From contig CM066914.1 of NCBI GenBank assembly GCA_033964015.1, forward strand, positions 10,717,831-10,781,830: a DNA stretch of 64,000 nt, written 5' to 3'. Numbering within the stretch: position 1 is the first letter of the stretch; each line of letters opens with the position of its first letter. Under the pieces are notes generated by a model, which saw only the letters and a program-made list of their open reading frames with translations, had not been told where the DNA came from and searched no databases. This stretch comes from Scolanthus callimorphus. Lineage: Eukaryota > Cnidaria > Anthozoa > Actiniaria > Edwardsiidae. A program made the position numbers and the translations under genes. This document shows positions 22,739 through 33,800 of the stretch, piece by piece.

Positions 22739-22852
22739 ATATGTGCTCCACGCGACCGTGTAGTCACACTTGTCATAGTCTCCCTAATCAGAGATTTGAG
22801 TGCTCGTGTCCCAGGAGCATGCAACTTGCCGGTGACAAGAAAACTTGCAAGG
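22739..22852 (+). other. LDLR-type EGF domain exon
   Basis: In the phase that joins the next exon, the exon reads a six-cysteine EGF pattern: C-x4-C-x3-C, then FECSCP, ending DKKTC. This spacing is typical of the EGF module that precedes YWTD propellers in LDL-receptor relatives. A second open frame exists across the exon but has no domain. Confidence 0.75.
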
Positions 22853-25800
22853 GTAGCGTTGGTAAGCCTGTGTTTGCATAATTTAGTTTATTATTGTTCA
22901 TAAGGCGATTGGCCAATGGCAGGATCATCAAGACTGCTCACGTGCTTTAGGTAGATATGTTAACATAAGTGCAGATAACACTTAACTAATAACTAGGTCT
23001 AATGACTGTGTGGACAAGTTATTTTCATTAGCGTTTTTACCTTATTAGAAAGTGATAGTAGATCCTCTTTTGATAAGAATTTTTCAAAAGTAGAAAAAAA
23101 AACCGGTGAAATTTTGAATGAAAATTTGCAGGAATGACAGAGACTAGAGTTATCGATCTGTGTCAACCATTAATTCTGGTTTGGTAACCATGCTAGACTT
23201 CCCACACTAGAGCTAGGGGGGTTGGGAGAGGGTTGACATTTGATTTCGAAACTATGATTATTTTGTGTCGTTAATTATCTGTGGTCGCCGAGTGAGATAT
23301 TGGGACCTTTTTAATAGCATAGCGTATACTTTCTAATAGTACCCTGCCATGGCATGACGCCGCTCAAGAACCCTTCTACTGGCCGGAACTATTTCTGTGG
23401 TCGAGGACCAAACAGCATTAACTGCCCAAGTGGATCGTACTGCCACGTACACCCAGCGGACGCATTTGCAGTGTGCTGTAAAAGTGAGTAGGCGATTCAA
23501 TCCAGTTGCTTGTTCTAGTCGCTGGTCTGCTATTCCTATTTATAATATAGCTACGATATAACGCGCGCTCTGGTTGGCTAAAAACTATGCTTGAGCTGGT
23601 GAAGCACTACGGATGGGTCCTCTAAATATTAGAAAGAGAGTCCATGCATTTCGTTCCAAAACTAAAGCGAAAAAGAGGGGCTCTAATCAAAATTCAAAAT
23701 ATAAAATTATCTTTCAATTACAATATCTTACCTTATTCGTCCGTTCAGATCAAATGCCAAGCCATACCGTTCTCGTTACAAGTCTCGGGACAATCTGGCA
23801 GGCAACAGTGAACCCTGGTCAGCGGCATACCGCCATCAAGCGCCTGCCAGTCACCCAGGGCATTATTGTGGTGGCCATGGCGTATGACCCGATAGACAAG
23901 CGCGTGTATTGGAGTGACGTGGCTGTGCAGAAAATTAGCCGAGCGCACCTGGACGGCAAAGGGGAGGATCTATTATCAAGTGAGTCATGCGTGTGCGCAT
24001 GCGCGTTCGTAGTGGTGTGATTGGCATTCTCTTTCCCAGAGCTCCCCGGGTCCTCTCCTCGCGGGGGAGGCTCTGATGACAGCCACTGACGCATGCGCGA
24101 GATTTGATACAGAGCTGTTGAGAGAAAGATCTTTCTGCGCATGCACCAACGTTCAAAAACAGCCAATCAGCAATGGTCCTCAAATGTGTCGTCAGGGAAT
24201 GGTTCTTACACTGGAGATGACCCGGAAATGATGCATATCGATGTTTCTCGTTAAACTCTTTATACTCCTGTGTGGTCGCTGATTTTGAAAATGATTCCCT
24301 ACCTGTTGCTGGCAAAACCGTTCTTAATTCTCTCTTCCGTTCTCCTGGAAAAAAGAAACAGCTAATTTTTACAAGCAGTTCATGATACGTCAAGTAATTA
24401 CTTGCCGTTGGAAGTTGGTTGTGAACTTGTTACGGTGCACTCACTCCTTTCTGATTTCAACGACCGAGTGTGGAGAGAGATTTTTGACTGTGTTAAAGTC
24501 TAACCCTAATCAGTGTTTCATTGTCAGATGTGACAGTCAATGCTAACTATATAAATGTGTCTGTAATTGTCCTTAGTTCCAACATCCTTGTGCCAGATGG
24601 TATGTGCTTAGACACGGTCGAACGTAAAATCTACTGGACGGATATCGGACTCAAGAGAATCGAGCGCGCTCAACTGGACGGCTCTAACAGACAGGTCCTA
24701 GAGACGGTAGGGGTGGACAAACCAAGAGGGATAGTGCTATTTAGGAAACGGAGGTGAGGAAAGGACGGGAAAATAATGCATACTCTCCCTCGATAGTTGG
24801 GGGCCAAACCGCTAACAAGCTAAAACCATGTTTTAATAAATTAATGCTGAGAAAAGTACCCTTTCGTTCTCCTTCACCACTTATCCCAATAAAAAATATT
24901 TTCCCTTTCCTTTCTCGCATGACTATTAATAGAATACAATACAGTATTCGTTTTTTAAACGTCTGGCTGCTTGGTTAAGGTATGGAAAAAAGTACTCTTA
25001 ACACTACTAATTCTGGGACTAATAAGTGCATAACAAGGAATGTTTTTATTTCTGAGATACATTTACTGTCCTATTTTGGTTTCAAGAAGTACACATGTGC
25101 GTACAACTAGCTACGCGCTTGCTAACTCTAAGAGCTGACCTGCCTGTCGTTTTTCAGGCAAATGTACTGGACCGATTGGGGTGCGTCGGCAAAGATAGAG
25201 CGAGGCTCCATGGATGGTGGTCAGCGGAAGACCATTGTATCGGGCGGGCTCTTCTGGCCTAACGGGATTGTAATAGACGAGATGACGTCACAACTGTACT
25301 GGGCAGACGCCAGGCTGGATAAATCGAAACTAGTGATTTAGAGGTACAGACGCGGATATGTTAAGTTCTCGTCAACGTTTGACGGAAAACATTTTTAAAC
25401 ACGAACTCGACGCTCGAAGTCACGCTGCACATGTAGCGTTCAATAAGCCTTGGACAACAAATTGTCGCACGAAGGCAAAGCCTACTGAGACAACCCCGAA
25501 ATTCGAATAACTTTAAACTATAGATGTATAGCTTTCAGCTATAGCCGGGGTAGCGTGAGCCATTTGTGACAAAAGTTGGCCATTTTGTTGTTGCAAAAAA
25601 TGCCTCATATCCGCCGTTCGATGATGAACTTTTATTGGATTCCAATTCTAGGGGCGGAATCGTCGGCTGTTGGTTGGAGGTGATATTGCCAAACATCCCT
25701 ACTCACTGACTATATTCGCGAACAGGTGAGGCCTTCTGAACGCTTGATTATATTAGAGATACCGACTATGCTGGCACGAGTCCATTCCTAGCAGTAGCGA

Positions 25801-28800
25801 TCTACCACATTAGAACTGTGGGTCAACACTGTATAACTTTTGTGTTATTTTTAGATTCAAAATTCTTTAATTTTCTAAATTTCGATGCTCAATTATTCTT
25901 ATATAGGCCCCGAGAAGAAGGCAATAAAAGAGCAATATTCTGAAGACAAAACATCATTTAGGCTGACAAACTAGGGATTACAAAGGATTCTGTAAGAAAT
26001 GAGATTCTATAAATAGCACAAATTTTCTGAGTGGCGGCAAAACAAAGTAGGAGATCAGCACTATGGTGATTCAAAAGGGTTAGAAGTTCATCTTGGCACC
26101 CAGCTTATCATTTTGTCGGTTTTGTATCTTGTCAGGTTGTTCTGGAGTGACTGGGACATCCGGGGAGTACAGAGCGTCGATAAAACCACCGGCAAGGATC
26201 AGGTGATCGCTATAGAAGGACTTCAGCAGCCCAAGGGATTAGTAGTGATTCCTTCCAAGGCACGACCAGGTATTCATCACAAAACAATTACACTGCGCGT
26301 TTTACCTACAGATATCACATGCATGGCTTGCCTTGCCTTGCTTCATGATCTACACATGTACATTCTCGTACCCAGAGCTTACGAGCCGGGGAGCTCTGGG
26401 TTCGAGAATGACACATGTACAACTGTCGCACAACAGATGTCAAACTTAGTCTCGTACCCAGACCTCCCTCGCTCGTCACCTGGGAGTAACTTTTTAAGAA
26501 TCTTTTAAATTCAAAATAGCTTTCAATCTAGTTCTCTCATCTCGTTTGTGAAGGAATCAGAAAAAGCTCTCAGATACTCAAGGATTTGAGGTCAAGCCAA
26601 GCACGTGAGAGGTGCTTCACTACTCTCGATAATTCTTTCGAGATGATGTTAGCTAAGCTCAGCACTGTAGAAAGAGCGCTTTAATATAAGTAAAACTATA
26701 AGTTAAGGATGACAAGTCAAGCGGAAAAAAAGGGCAAGCCTCAAACACATCACAGACCATTGCATGCACTAACCTCGTAAGCTCGGTTCGTAATGTTCGA
26801 GGGTGTACATGGCGCTAAAGGCCCTGCTCACAAGAATACCTCTAGTGTAGGCGAATCTAATGACGTTCCTGCAAGCACCGCGCGAAGTTCAAATTGTTTG
26901 GGTACCATACTCTAGTAAATTTGTCTCATTCCAACTAAAGACATCTTTTTGTTATCCAAAGCTGAAACTCCTTGTCCCGACCCTGGCCCACCTGCGAATG
27001 GCAACCGGCACCCCATGCCACGCCCATCTGGGGATTACGCGAAAGGGACCAAGGTTCTATTCACGTGTAACCCCGACTTTGTACATAGCGGTGACAGCAC
27101 GAGGGTTTGTCAGAAGAATGGAAGGTGGTCGGGAAAGGCAACTACGTGTTCAGGTAAACCAACAAATAAACCACTTTATCTTTCTTCCCTTTTACCACTG
27201 AAACCAGAAGCGTGTCTTTTTCCGTGACAAAAAGACACTTGTTTTAGTGGCGTAAAGGTTTGTGACGTCTGGCTTTTCGTGGCAGTTGTTTTAGTGGCGT
27301 AAAGGTTTTGTGACGTCTGGCTTTTCGTCTTCGGTTGTTGTGCCGAAGTCCGTGAAATAATGGTGCTGGTTTTCAAAGTATGTCATGGTGACGATAGACG
27401 GGCACTAAAGTAATGAATAATTCTTTAAAAATAGTACAGATAGTAACCGACTCACTAGGTAACAATTACATCTTATGACGAATTCTTAGCTACACGTTCT
27501 TCAGGCTCTAGCAGCAACGTTTCTTTTTTTTTCCTTTTAAGGCACGGGTTTGTATGTATTAAGCCTGGTGCACACTTGCGACATAACGACATAAGAAACA
27601 TGTCACGCGAACAAAATTTAGTGGTTTCAAGAAGTTGAAGTCGTCAAAAAATAACATAAGATTGCTTTGGTGAAGTAATCTAATGAAGATCCATGGAAAA
27701 TATTGATTGTTTCAATTATTTTCCCGTACTTTTTCGTTGCAACATAACGTCCTTATGTCGTTATGTCGCTAGTGTGCACCAGGCTTGACATTTGATATCC
27801 ATGTACATGGGCTCGTCTATCAAAACAGTCGATGGAGTATTTATTTATCAGCTTTTATGCACTCCTGCGGGTCTCGTACATTAGGTGAAATATACATGTG
27901 CTTTGCGCATTATATCTTCATCATTGTATTATTATTGCAAGCGATCAGAGGGTCTGCAAGCGAATTATAGCCAATTGGCTATACACAGTGACTGTGCACT
28001 ATTTTTGTGTCTTAGCTCGCCCAGTATTCACGTCCACACCCCAAAACGTGACAGTCAAAGAGGGAGGAAGTCCTCTTCTCAAATGCTCCGCCTCTCTCCG
28101 TGGTCGCCCCATGACCGGACATAACAGGGTCAAATGGTTCAAGGACGGGATAGCAATGCCTATGTCATCAGAAGGGCATTATTTCACAACATATAAAGGC
28201 CACCTCGTGTTCCTAGTGGCACACTCGTCAGATACGGGACTCTACACGTGTAAGGCCTCCACTCCAGGAGTGACCATTGAGGCGTCTGCTTTCATGAAGG
28301 TCCGCGGGTAATACGCATGCCAGGTGAGTCAGTTGGTACAAGTTTACAATGGACTATTCCACTAAGCGCGCGCGCTCTTTATTCAGAAGTGCCCAAGCCA
28401 TTCCCACAACTACCAGAATGTAGCGCGCGCTGGAATCGCACATTTGATAAAAAACATCTGACAAGAACTAGGGAGGGGTTTCATGTTTTGTCAGCTGTTA
28501 TTAGCAGCAACAAAAAAATAGCACTATACAATAAAAGAATTCGATCCCTCGCTACAATATGATACACAATATTAACCATTTGGTTGGTATCCCGCACAGA
28601 GTGCGGTAATCCTAGGTTCTCTACACGTGCACGCATTATCTACAATATGATACACTGCAATATTAACCATTTGGTTGGTATCCCGCACAGACTGCGGTAA
28701 TCCTAGGTTCTCTACACGTGCACGCATCATCGGGGGCCGGCGAGCGGGCAAGGGAGCGCATCCCTGGCAAGTGATGTTATGGAACAAAAACAAGAACAAA

Positions 28801-29628
28801 CACTTTTGTGGCGGAACCCTGATCACGGACAGATGGGTTGTCACTGCTGCACACTGTCTTTATGGTAAGAGACTGGGCTATGTCTTGAACATAGGAAGTA
28901 TTAGCGAGGACAAAATACTGCGGCAAAATGTAGGTCCTTATTGAATTCTATCGCGCGAGGTATTACTGATTACCATACCGTTGACATGTGATCTTCTCGC
29001 TTTTCTCAGCGCCAGGTACTATGATGCCATCACTCATACAAGTCCGTCTGGGCAAACACACATCCGCACCAAGAAGGAACCAAACGAGCAAGCATTTGAT
29101 ACCGACTTGTTCAAAATTCACCCGCACTACTCACCGTCTTCGTACGATTCCGATATCGCGCTTATTCGACTCGCCAAGCCTGCCATATTCACAGACTATG
29201 TTAAACCGATCTGCCTTCCGAGTGAATCATCGGACTACCGCCTACTCACTCCTAACACGACTGGAACCATCAGTGGGTGGGGTCGGAGGAAAGCGTATCG
29301 CAATAAAGTTGCGCATCGTCTTCATGAAGCAAACTGTTCCTATAAGAGATCAACGATCTTGCGTGCGATCGCACCCCAAATACACAGTCACAGCTAACAT
29401 GTTCTGCGCGGGGTTTAACGATAGTAGCAAAGGTGACGCGTGCCAGGGGGACTCGGGGGACCTTTTGCAGTAGACAACCCATTACCCACAACCCCTAGCG
29501 GACATCATCGACACGTGCTAGTGGGAGTGATATCGTGGGGGGATGGGTGCGGCAAGATTGGCAAGTATGGAGTGTACACACGCATGTATAATTTCGTAGA
29601 CTGGATTCTGAAGGAAATCTTTGTATAA
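22739..29628 (+). CDS. Mosaic extracellular serine protease: EGF - lustrin - YWTD propeller - CCP - Ig - trypsin
   Basis: Exons: 22739-22852 (EGF), 23340-23483 (lustrin-type Cys), 23749-23979, 24577-24753, 25158-25343, 25652-25725 and 26136-26269 (YWTD propeller), 26962-27153 (CCP), 28016-28323 (Ig), 28691-28864 and 29010-29628 (protease). Most junctions have matching phases (mainly phase 1, usual for shuffled extracellular modules), which argues for one transcript. The protein is expected to be secreted and to act by limited proteolysis, with the non-catalytic modules giving ligand binding. MASP and C1r/C1s also end CCP-protease, but none I know carries a YWTD propeller or Ig. One-base shifts are needed near 23979, 25323, 28307, 29058, 29332 and 29457, several at homopolymers; they look like sequence errors but could be lesions. 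The true 5' end is unresolved. Confidence 0.7.
23340..23483 (+). other. Lustrin-type cysteine-rich domain exon
   Basis: Reads [30 protein letters not shown] and AVCCK: the pattern C-x-G-x-P, CPxGxYC and a closing CC seen in lustrin/WAP-like cysteine repeats of invertebrate extracellular proteins. It joins EGF and YWTD exons in phase 1. Confidence 0.65.
23749..26269 (+). other. Six-bladed YWTD (LDLR class B) propeller exons
   Basis: Five exons give the blades: [68 protein letters not shown] with TSDLEGRNRR, and [27 protein letters not shown] and QPKGLVV supply the inter-blade turns. These are near-textbook LDLR class B repeats. At 25321-25323 one A is apparently missing (DK-IETSDLE needs AAAA where the sequence has AAA). 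Confidence 0.9.
26361..26410. repeat. 50-bp near-palindrome, CTCGTACCCAGAGCT ends
   Basis: CATTCTCGTACCCAGAGCT pairs with AGCTCTGGGTTCGAGAATG, leaving a short loop. It is a minimal member of the family whose full copy is at 62067-62272. Confidence 0.75.
26962..27153 (+). other. CCP/sushi domain exon
   Basis: Reads [25 protein letters not shown], and [16 protein letters not shown]: the four cysteines, the Gly-Thr-Lys-Val hydrophobic strand and the final Trp-x-x-x-x-x-x-Cys of a sushi module. It is a single-exon module with phase 1 at both ends. Confidence 0.92.
27239..27330. repeat. Short tandem duplication in an intron
   Basis: GTTTTAGTGGCGTAAAGGTT then TGTGACGTCTGGCTTTTCGT occurs twice with a spacing of about 50 bp, in the intron between the CCP and Ig exons. 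Confidence 0.85.
27563..27785. mobile_element. MITE with long inverted ends
   Basis: AAGCCTGGTGCACACTTGCG then ACATAACGACATAAG on the left is complementary to CTTATGTCGTTATGTCGC then GTGTGCACCAGGCTT on the right. The arms are about 35 bp. It is in the intron before the Ig exon and is non-coding. Confidence 0.8.
28016..28323 (+). other. Immunoglobulin (I-set) domain exon
   Basis: Reads [50 protein letters not shown]: both cysteines, the Trp of strand C and the D-x-G-x-Y-x-C motif. Near 28306-28308 the frame meets a stop. One extra G in the GGG run restores the frame and the phase-1 junction with the protease exon. Confidence 0.9.
28552..28729 (+). repeat. 88-bp tandem duplication across an acceptor site
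   Basis: The block CTACAATATGATACAC through TCCCGCACAG and the first 13 codons of the protease exon occurs at 28552 and again at 28640. Both copies have an AG acceptor; only the second leads into IIGG and is taken as the functional one. Confidence 0.9.
28691..29628 (+). other. S1 (trypsin-like) protease domain exons
   Basis: Activation site R-IIGG follows a CGNP linker cysteine suitable for an interchain disulphide. Catalytic residues are intact: His in VVTAAHC, Asp in SDIALIRL, Ser in [10 protein letters not shown]. The Asp six residues before the Ser predicts cleavage after Lys or Arg. The chain ends at [10 protein letters not shown]. Three single-base shifts (near 29058, 29332 and in the five-G run at 29455-29459, where GDSGGP needs six) interrupt the written frame. 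Confidence 0.9.
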
Positions 29629-30840
29629 TTCGAACCGAAATCGCTAGAACAATATTCGTCTGGTAGAGTCTACAGTACCCTCCCGGCTTCAGTCCTTTCT
29701 TACGGGTTTCCTGTGGTATAGCCAAAAGCCACAGGAGTCCCCCGAGTCCCCTAAGAACCGGACCGCGGCGAGGCTGAGTTTCACAGGAATTCAACTACAT
29801 TTGATTCGCGGCCTGAAACCTTAGTATCTCCAGACTGTCAAGTAGCTACTATACCATAAGGTGTAGAGTGGGCGAAGTCAAGATAGCGAACATTATGAGA
29901 CGAGTCATGAGACGAGCGATTGCAGCTCATCAGAGAACAAGGCAGCACAGCAATCACAATCATGCATTTTAATACTTTGCTTATAAAACATAACTATTAT
30001 TATTAAAAACTGCTATTAATATGTTCTATTTACTTGTACATAATTAAGAAATGTAACCATTAGCACTATATAAAGTGACATAAATATCTATGTATATCGT
30101 AATCTAGTGATATCTAGTCTTAACATAAAAATTACATTTCCATGTACTATGTAATTAAGTTTAAATAAAAACTATATTTTCTTGAGTACCTAGTTTATTC
30201 GTAACAAAAATAAAATAAAAACATTAAAACACGGCGACCGAAATTGATAAAAGTGACATCCACTCTGTTTTCTTCGTCAATTCCCAACAGAAATGTTCAC
30301 TAATAAAATACCCCTGCTACAGGGTGATTACATTAACAATGATTCCCTAGAATAGACCATTTTACAGTTCCCGTAGCGCTGCGTCACACCGAGGCTAAGG
30401 TTGACCAGGCACTGATGAAGACCTTCACTCTCTTGGAATGCAAATCAGTCCTTATCTTGTCGAGTTTCGCGCCCTTACCATCAGTGCAAGGTTAACCTTG
30501 TCTCGGGTTCGAAGGCTGCGAAGGCGATCGCCCATTCTCGTCCACAGAGCTCCACGGCTCTCCCTCGCAAGGAGACCCTCGCTGATTGGCTGATTTTGAA
30601 CGTTGGGGCATGCTCAACAAGTTTTCTCAGCGGCTCTGTAACAAACCTCGCGCATGCGTTAGTGGCTGACACCAGGGCTCCCCTGCGAGGTGATGAGCCG
30701 GGGAACACTGGGTACGAGATTGGTGATCGTCTGCTTGCTGTGCGGTTACTATTGGATGAGCGGCGCCACGACCCCCCTGCACGTTATTACGAACCTCCAA
30801 TACCAGATAGGAATAAACCGTCTAATCAGGGGGTATCGCC
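29629..30840. other. Intergenic region between convergent genes
   Basis: Holds the presumed 3' UTRs of the mosaic protease (+) and the death domain-SH2 gene (-). The stretch 29940-30240 is strongly AT-rich. Positions 30535-30722 contain a diverged copy of the CTCGTACCCAGAGC foldback family. I see no further gene. Confidence 0.6.
30164..30169 (+). terminator. Candidate polyadenylation signal of the mosaic protease
   Basis: AATAAA about 535 bp after the protease stop, in AT-rich sequence; another AATAAAA-type motif follows near 30210. Confidence 0.4.
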
Positions 30841-33800
30841 TTACTGGGGTCTTCCCCTCCCTTTTGGCGCCATCCGCCTTCTAGGTCCGCCATGACAGTA
30901 CCCACTAAACATGGCATTCAGTGGAAGATTGGGGCACGGGTTGATCAGCAGTTGCCGACAGTTTTGAAGTAGAACATCATTTCTCAGTTTGGCAATGATA
31001 TATACGAGGGATGTGAAGTGTTGCCCTCCAAGCAGAAGGATTCCTTCTTTTGGTGTAGCCTGTTGAGTCAACAAAAGCCGTGGTAATTCTTTCCCTAAAA
31101 AAGGTTTTGTTAAATTACAACAGATTCCTAGAAAAGCTCTATTCTAATTTCTTGATTTGTGGGTGGTTGAAAGATTTCGTAAGAGGGTAGGCAATATAGT
31201 TCTTTGGAGAAGATAAATTTCAATACCCAGATGCAAGCGAAAAGAGGCGCGTGACATGCGCGTTAAGCTAATGCGCACCAAAGTGTAACATTACACGCCA
31301 TGTTCTGATGTCTATAGCCTATTTATGTATTCTCCTGTCTAGAGAGTAATCTATCCTGCTCGGTAAACACATCAAAATATTGAAAGTTTTCGTTTATTAA
31401 CAGCCCCTGTCTAGGACTCGGTACCCTGGGTACCAGAGTCTCCAAGCTTCACTCGGTACCCAGGGTAAGAACTCGGAGGCGCCGAAGAAATAAATTCGTC
31501 CGGCGTATTTCACAACAAGTACAGTTTGCTTACGTTGAGTCGACTCACCTCTATCTGAATCTGGACGACACCATCATTTTGGGTTTTGACAGCCAGAACA
31601 AAATAACCCTCATCTGCTCTGGATGAGCTAAAGCGTACCAGGAAATGTCCAGGTGCAAGGTCTCGTAGGCGGGTCTCGGAATCGGTCTCATTCATATGGC
31701 CAGCAAACCAACTGGAATTCAATCATATTTTCGTTAAATAAGAGCTGACAGATCAAATTGCACTACCTCCAGTTTACAAACACATAGCGCCCTTAATACT
31801 GCAGTTACCTTTGCCTTCCATTCATGTCCTTCGAAACAGACTTGGTTATCAGCTCCCGAATCTTAAATTGAAAAAAATATGATAAAATAGTGTAAAATGA
31901 AAAAGAAACAATAATGTATTCTACAGGCCAATATGACACATCACATAATAATAATAATAGGCTCTAGATATACCGTTTCCGGGAAACGTAGTCACCCAAA
32001 AAGCCTGTAAGCTTGAAGCGCAAAGGATAATAGGGGCATCTAAACTGCTACTGGTTGATCTGAATTCAGACAGTTTTCGCAACCATAGGTAAAATCATTA
32101 AATTTCAGCATATTTCTAAGCATGTTTATTTCTAATATTTTACAGAAATTCAAACAAATCTTTACCCATACTCCCTAGCGCACCAAGCTTTGTTGCTTTT
32201 TCCAGTGACAACTTATCCCGGAAACGGTATATAACATAAAAACTAGTTGTTACATACTAACCTTGTATAAGCACCCCTCTTTCCCTGGCTGCATGGGACC
32301 AAACCAAGCTACCAGCCTACAAAACGCCTGCACTCCGACCTCTTGCGCATCTCTTTCATCTACATGAAATGTTAGTAGTAAAGTAATGTATAGGCGTAAT
32401 ATATAATATATAAGCTGTGTTATTATTATTATATTATTAGTAGTAGTAGTCTTCTGACATGCCAAATGTAATAACGCTTTCACTACTGCGTGAGCGAAAA
32501 TGGGTAAAGATGTGATTGACACAGTCGGGTTTGACTGCCTACCAAGAAATAACTGTGAATTCTGCTTTGCTTGAATGGTATTATATGTCGAACCCAGCGC
32601 AATTTCATTTTACACTTATCAAAGCTAATAAAAAGAAATCGCACTAAAATCTTTTAAGCCCGTGCTTTACTGGCTTAGTGAGGTACGCCACTAACAGTAT
32701 GCTTACCGTAGTTCAATTTTAACACATGGCAAATGAACTTTGCTACGTTGCTTTTTTGAACTTCCTCCGGGCAAGTTTTCTCCATGGCTCCAAAGAAGTG
32801 CTTCCAGCGCTGAGCAGAAAAAAAAGGAACAAAACTTATCAAAGCCATAGATTTCAGCCAACATGCCAAAACAAATTAGGGGGGGTACACATTTTTTATG
32901 GAACAGCACACATGAAACCTGACATCTTAGGAGAAGTTTCACATACTTTGCTATAGTAATCTCCCGGGACGCTGTACCAGAACTCCCGTGATTCTTCTGT
33001 TATGAATCTTTCTAGATCATCAAACTTTTCATCTGACAAACAAAACACAAAAATATAATATTTCAATAAAACAGAACAGAAGCGTGAAACTGAGCCTTGT
33101 AGATGGTTTGCAGTACATTGCAAGGGACCGGAGAAGTGTATTTCCAGTCTCCTCAGGAAACAATTATCTTATATAGCAGGACAGGTCCCCATGCATTGCC
33201 CAAGACACTGGGAGATCCATCTCAACAGAGAAGTGTTCTGAAGTGTTCTCTTCACTGATTTGTGTCTTGCCACAGAGGGTTCCAGAGGAATTAATTTTAT
33301 AACATACCCAAAATATTTTGATAATGAGATGACACTGAATCTTTTACCTTTATTTTCTGATGGTGTCTTTGAGAGTCTTGATCGATCTGATCCACTACCA
33401 ATACTACAATCAGGCAGACCAATGTTAGAATAAATTTAGATGTTTGAATGTTGGATATGGAGGTTTGAATAATGAACGTTTTCATACGTCCACCTCAACT
33501 ATAATATTCAAACTTCCATCTGCTAATATTCAAATTTCTGACTCAGAGGGCTCTCAAAATACAGATTATGTTACACATTGCATTTTGTAATTGACTGATG
33601 TTTATATCACAAAAACTTAAACATTTGGAAGGTAAGAGGATTTTGGGTAATACACGGTCAAAATTCAGTGGCCATCCTTCCATGACCCCTTCCCCCTCCC
33701 CCCCCCCCCCCTCAAAGCTGTTAAAACGTATTTCGTGATCACCGCCAAACAGCACAGAACCTATTTTGCGTGCCAACCACCCCCCTCCCCCCTCAACCTG

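Noticed and set aside
28552..28639. Upstream acceptor copy as an alternative start of the protease exon
   Set aside because: The reading after this acceptor runs into duplicated intron sequence before IIGG; the 28691 copy gives the intact activation site.
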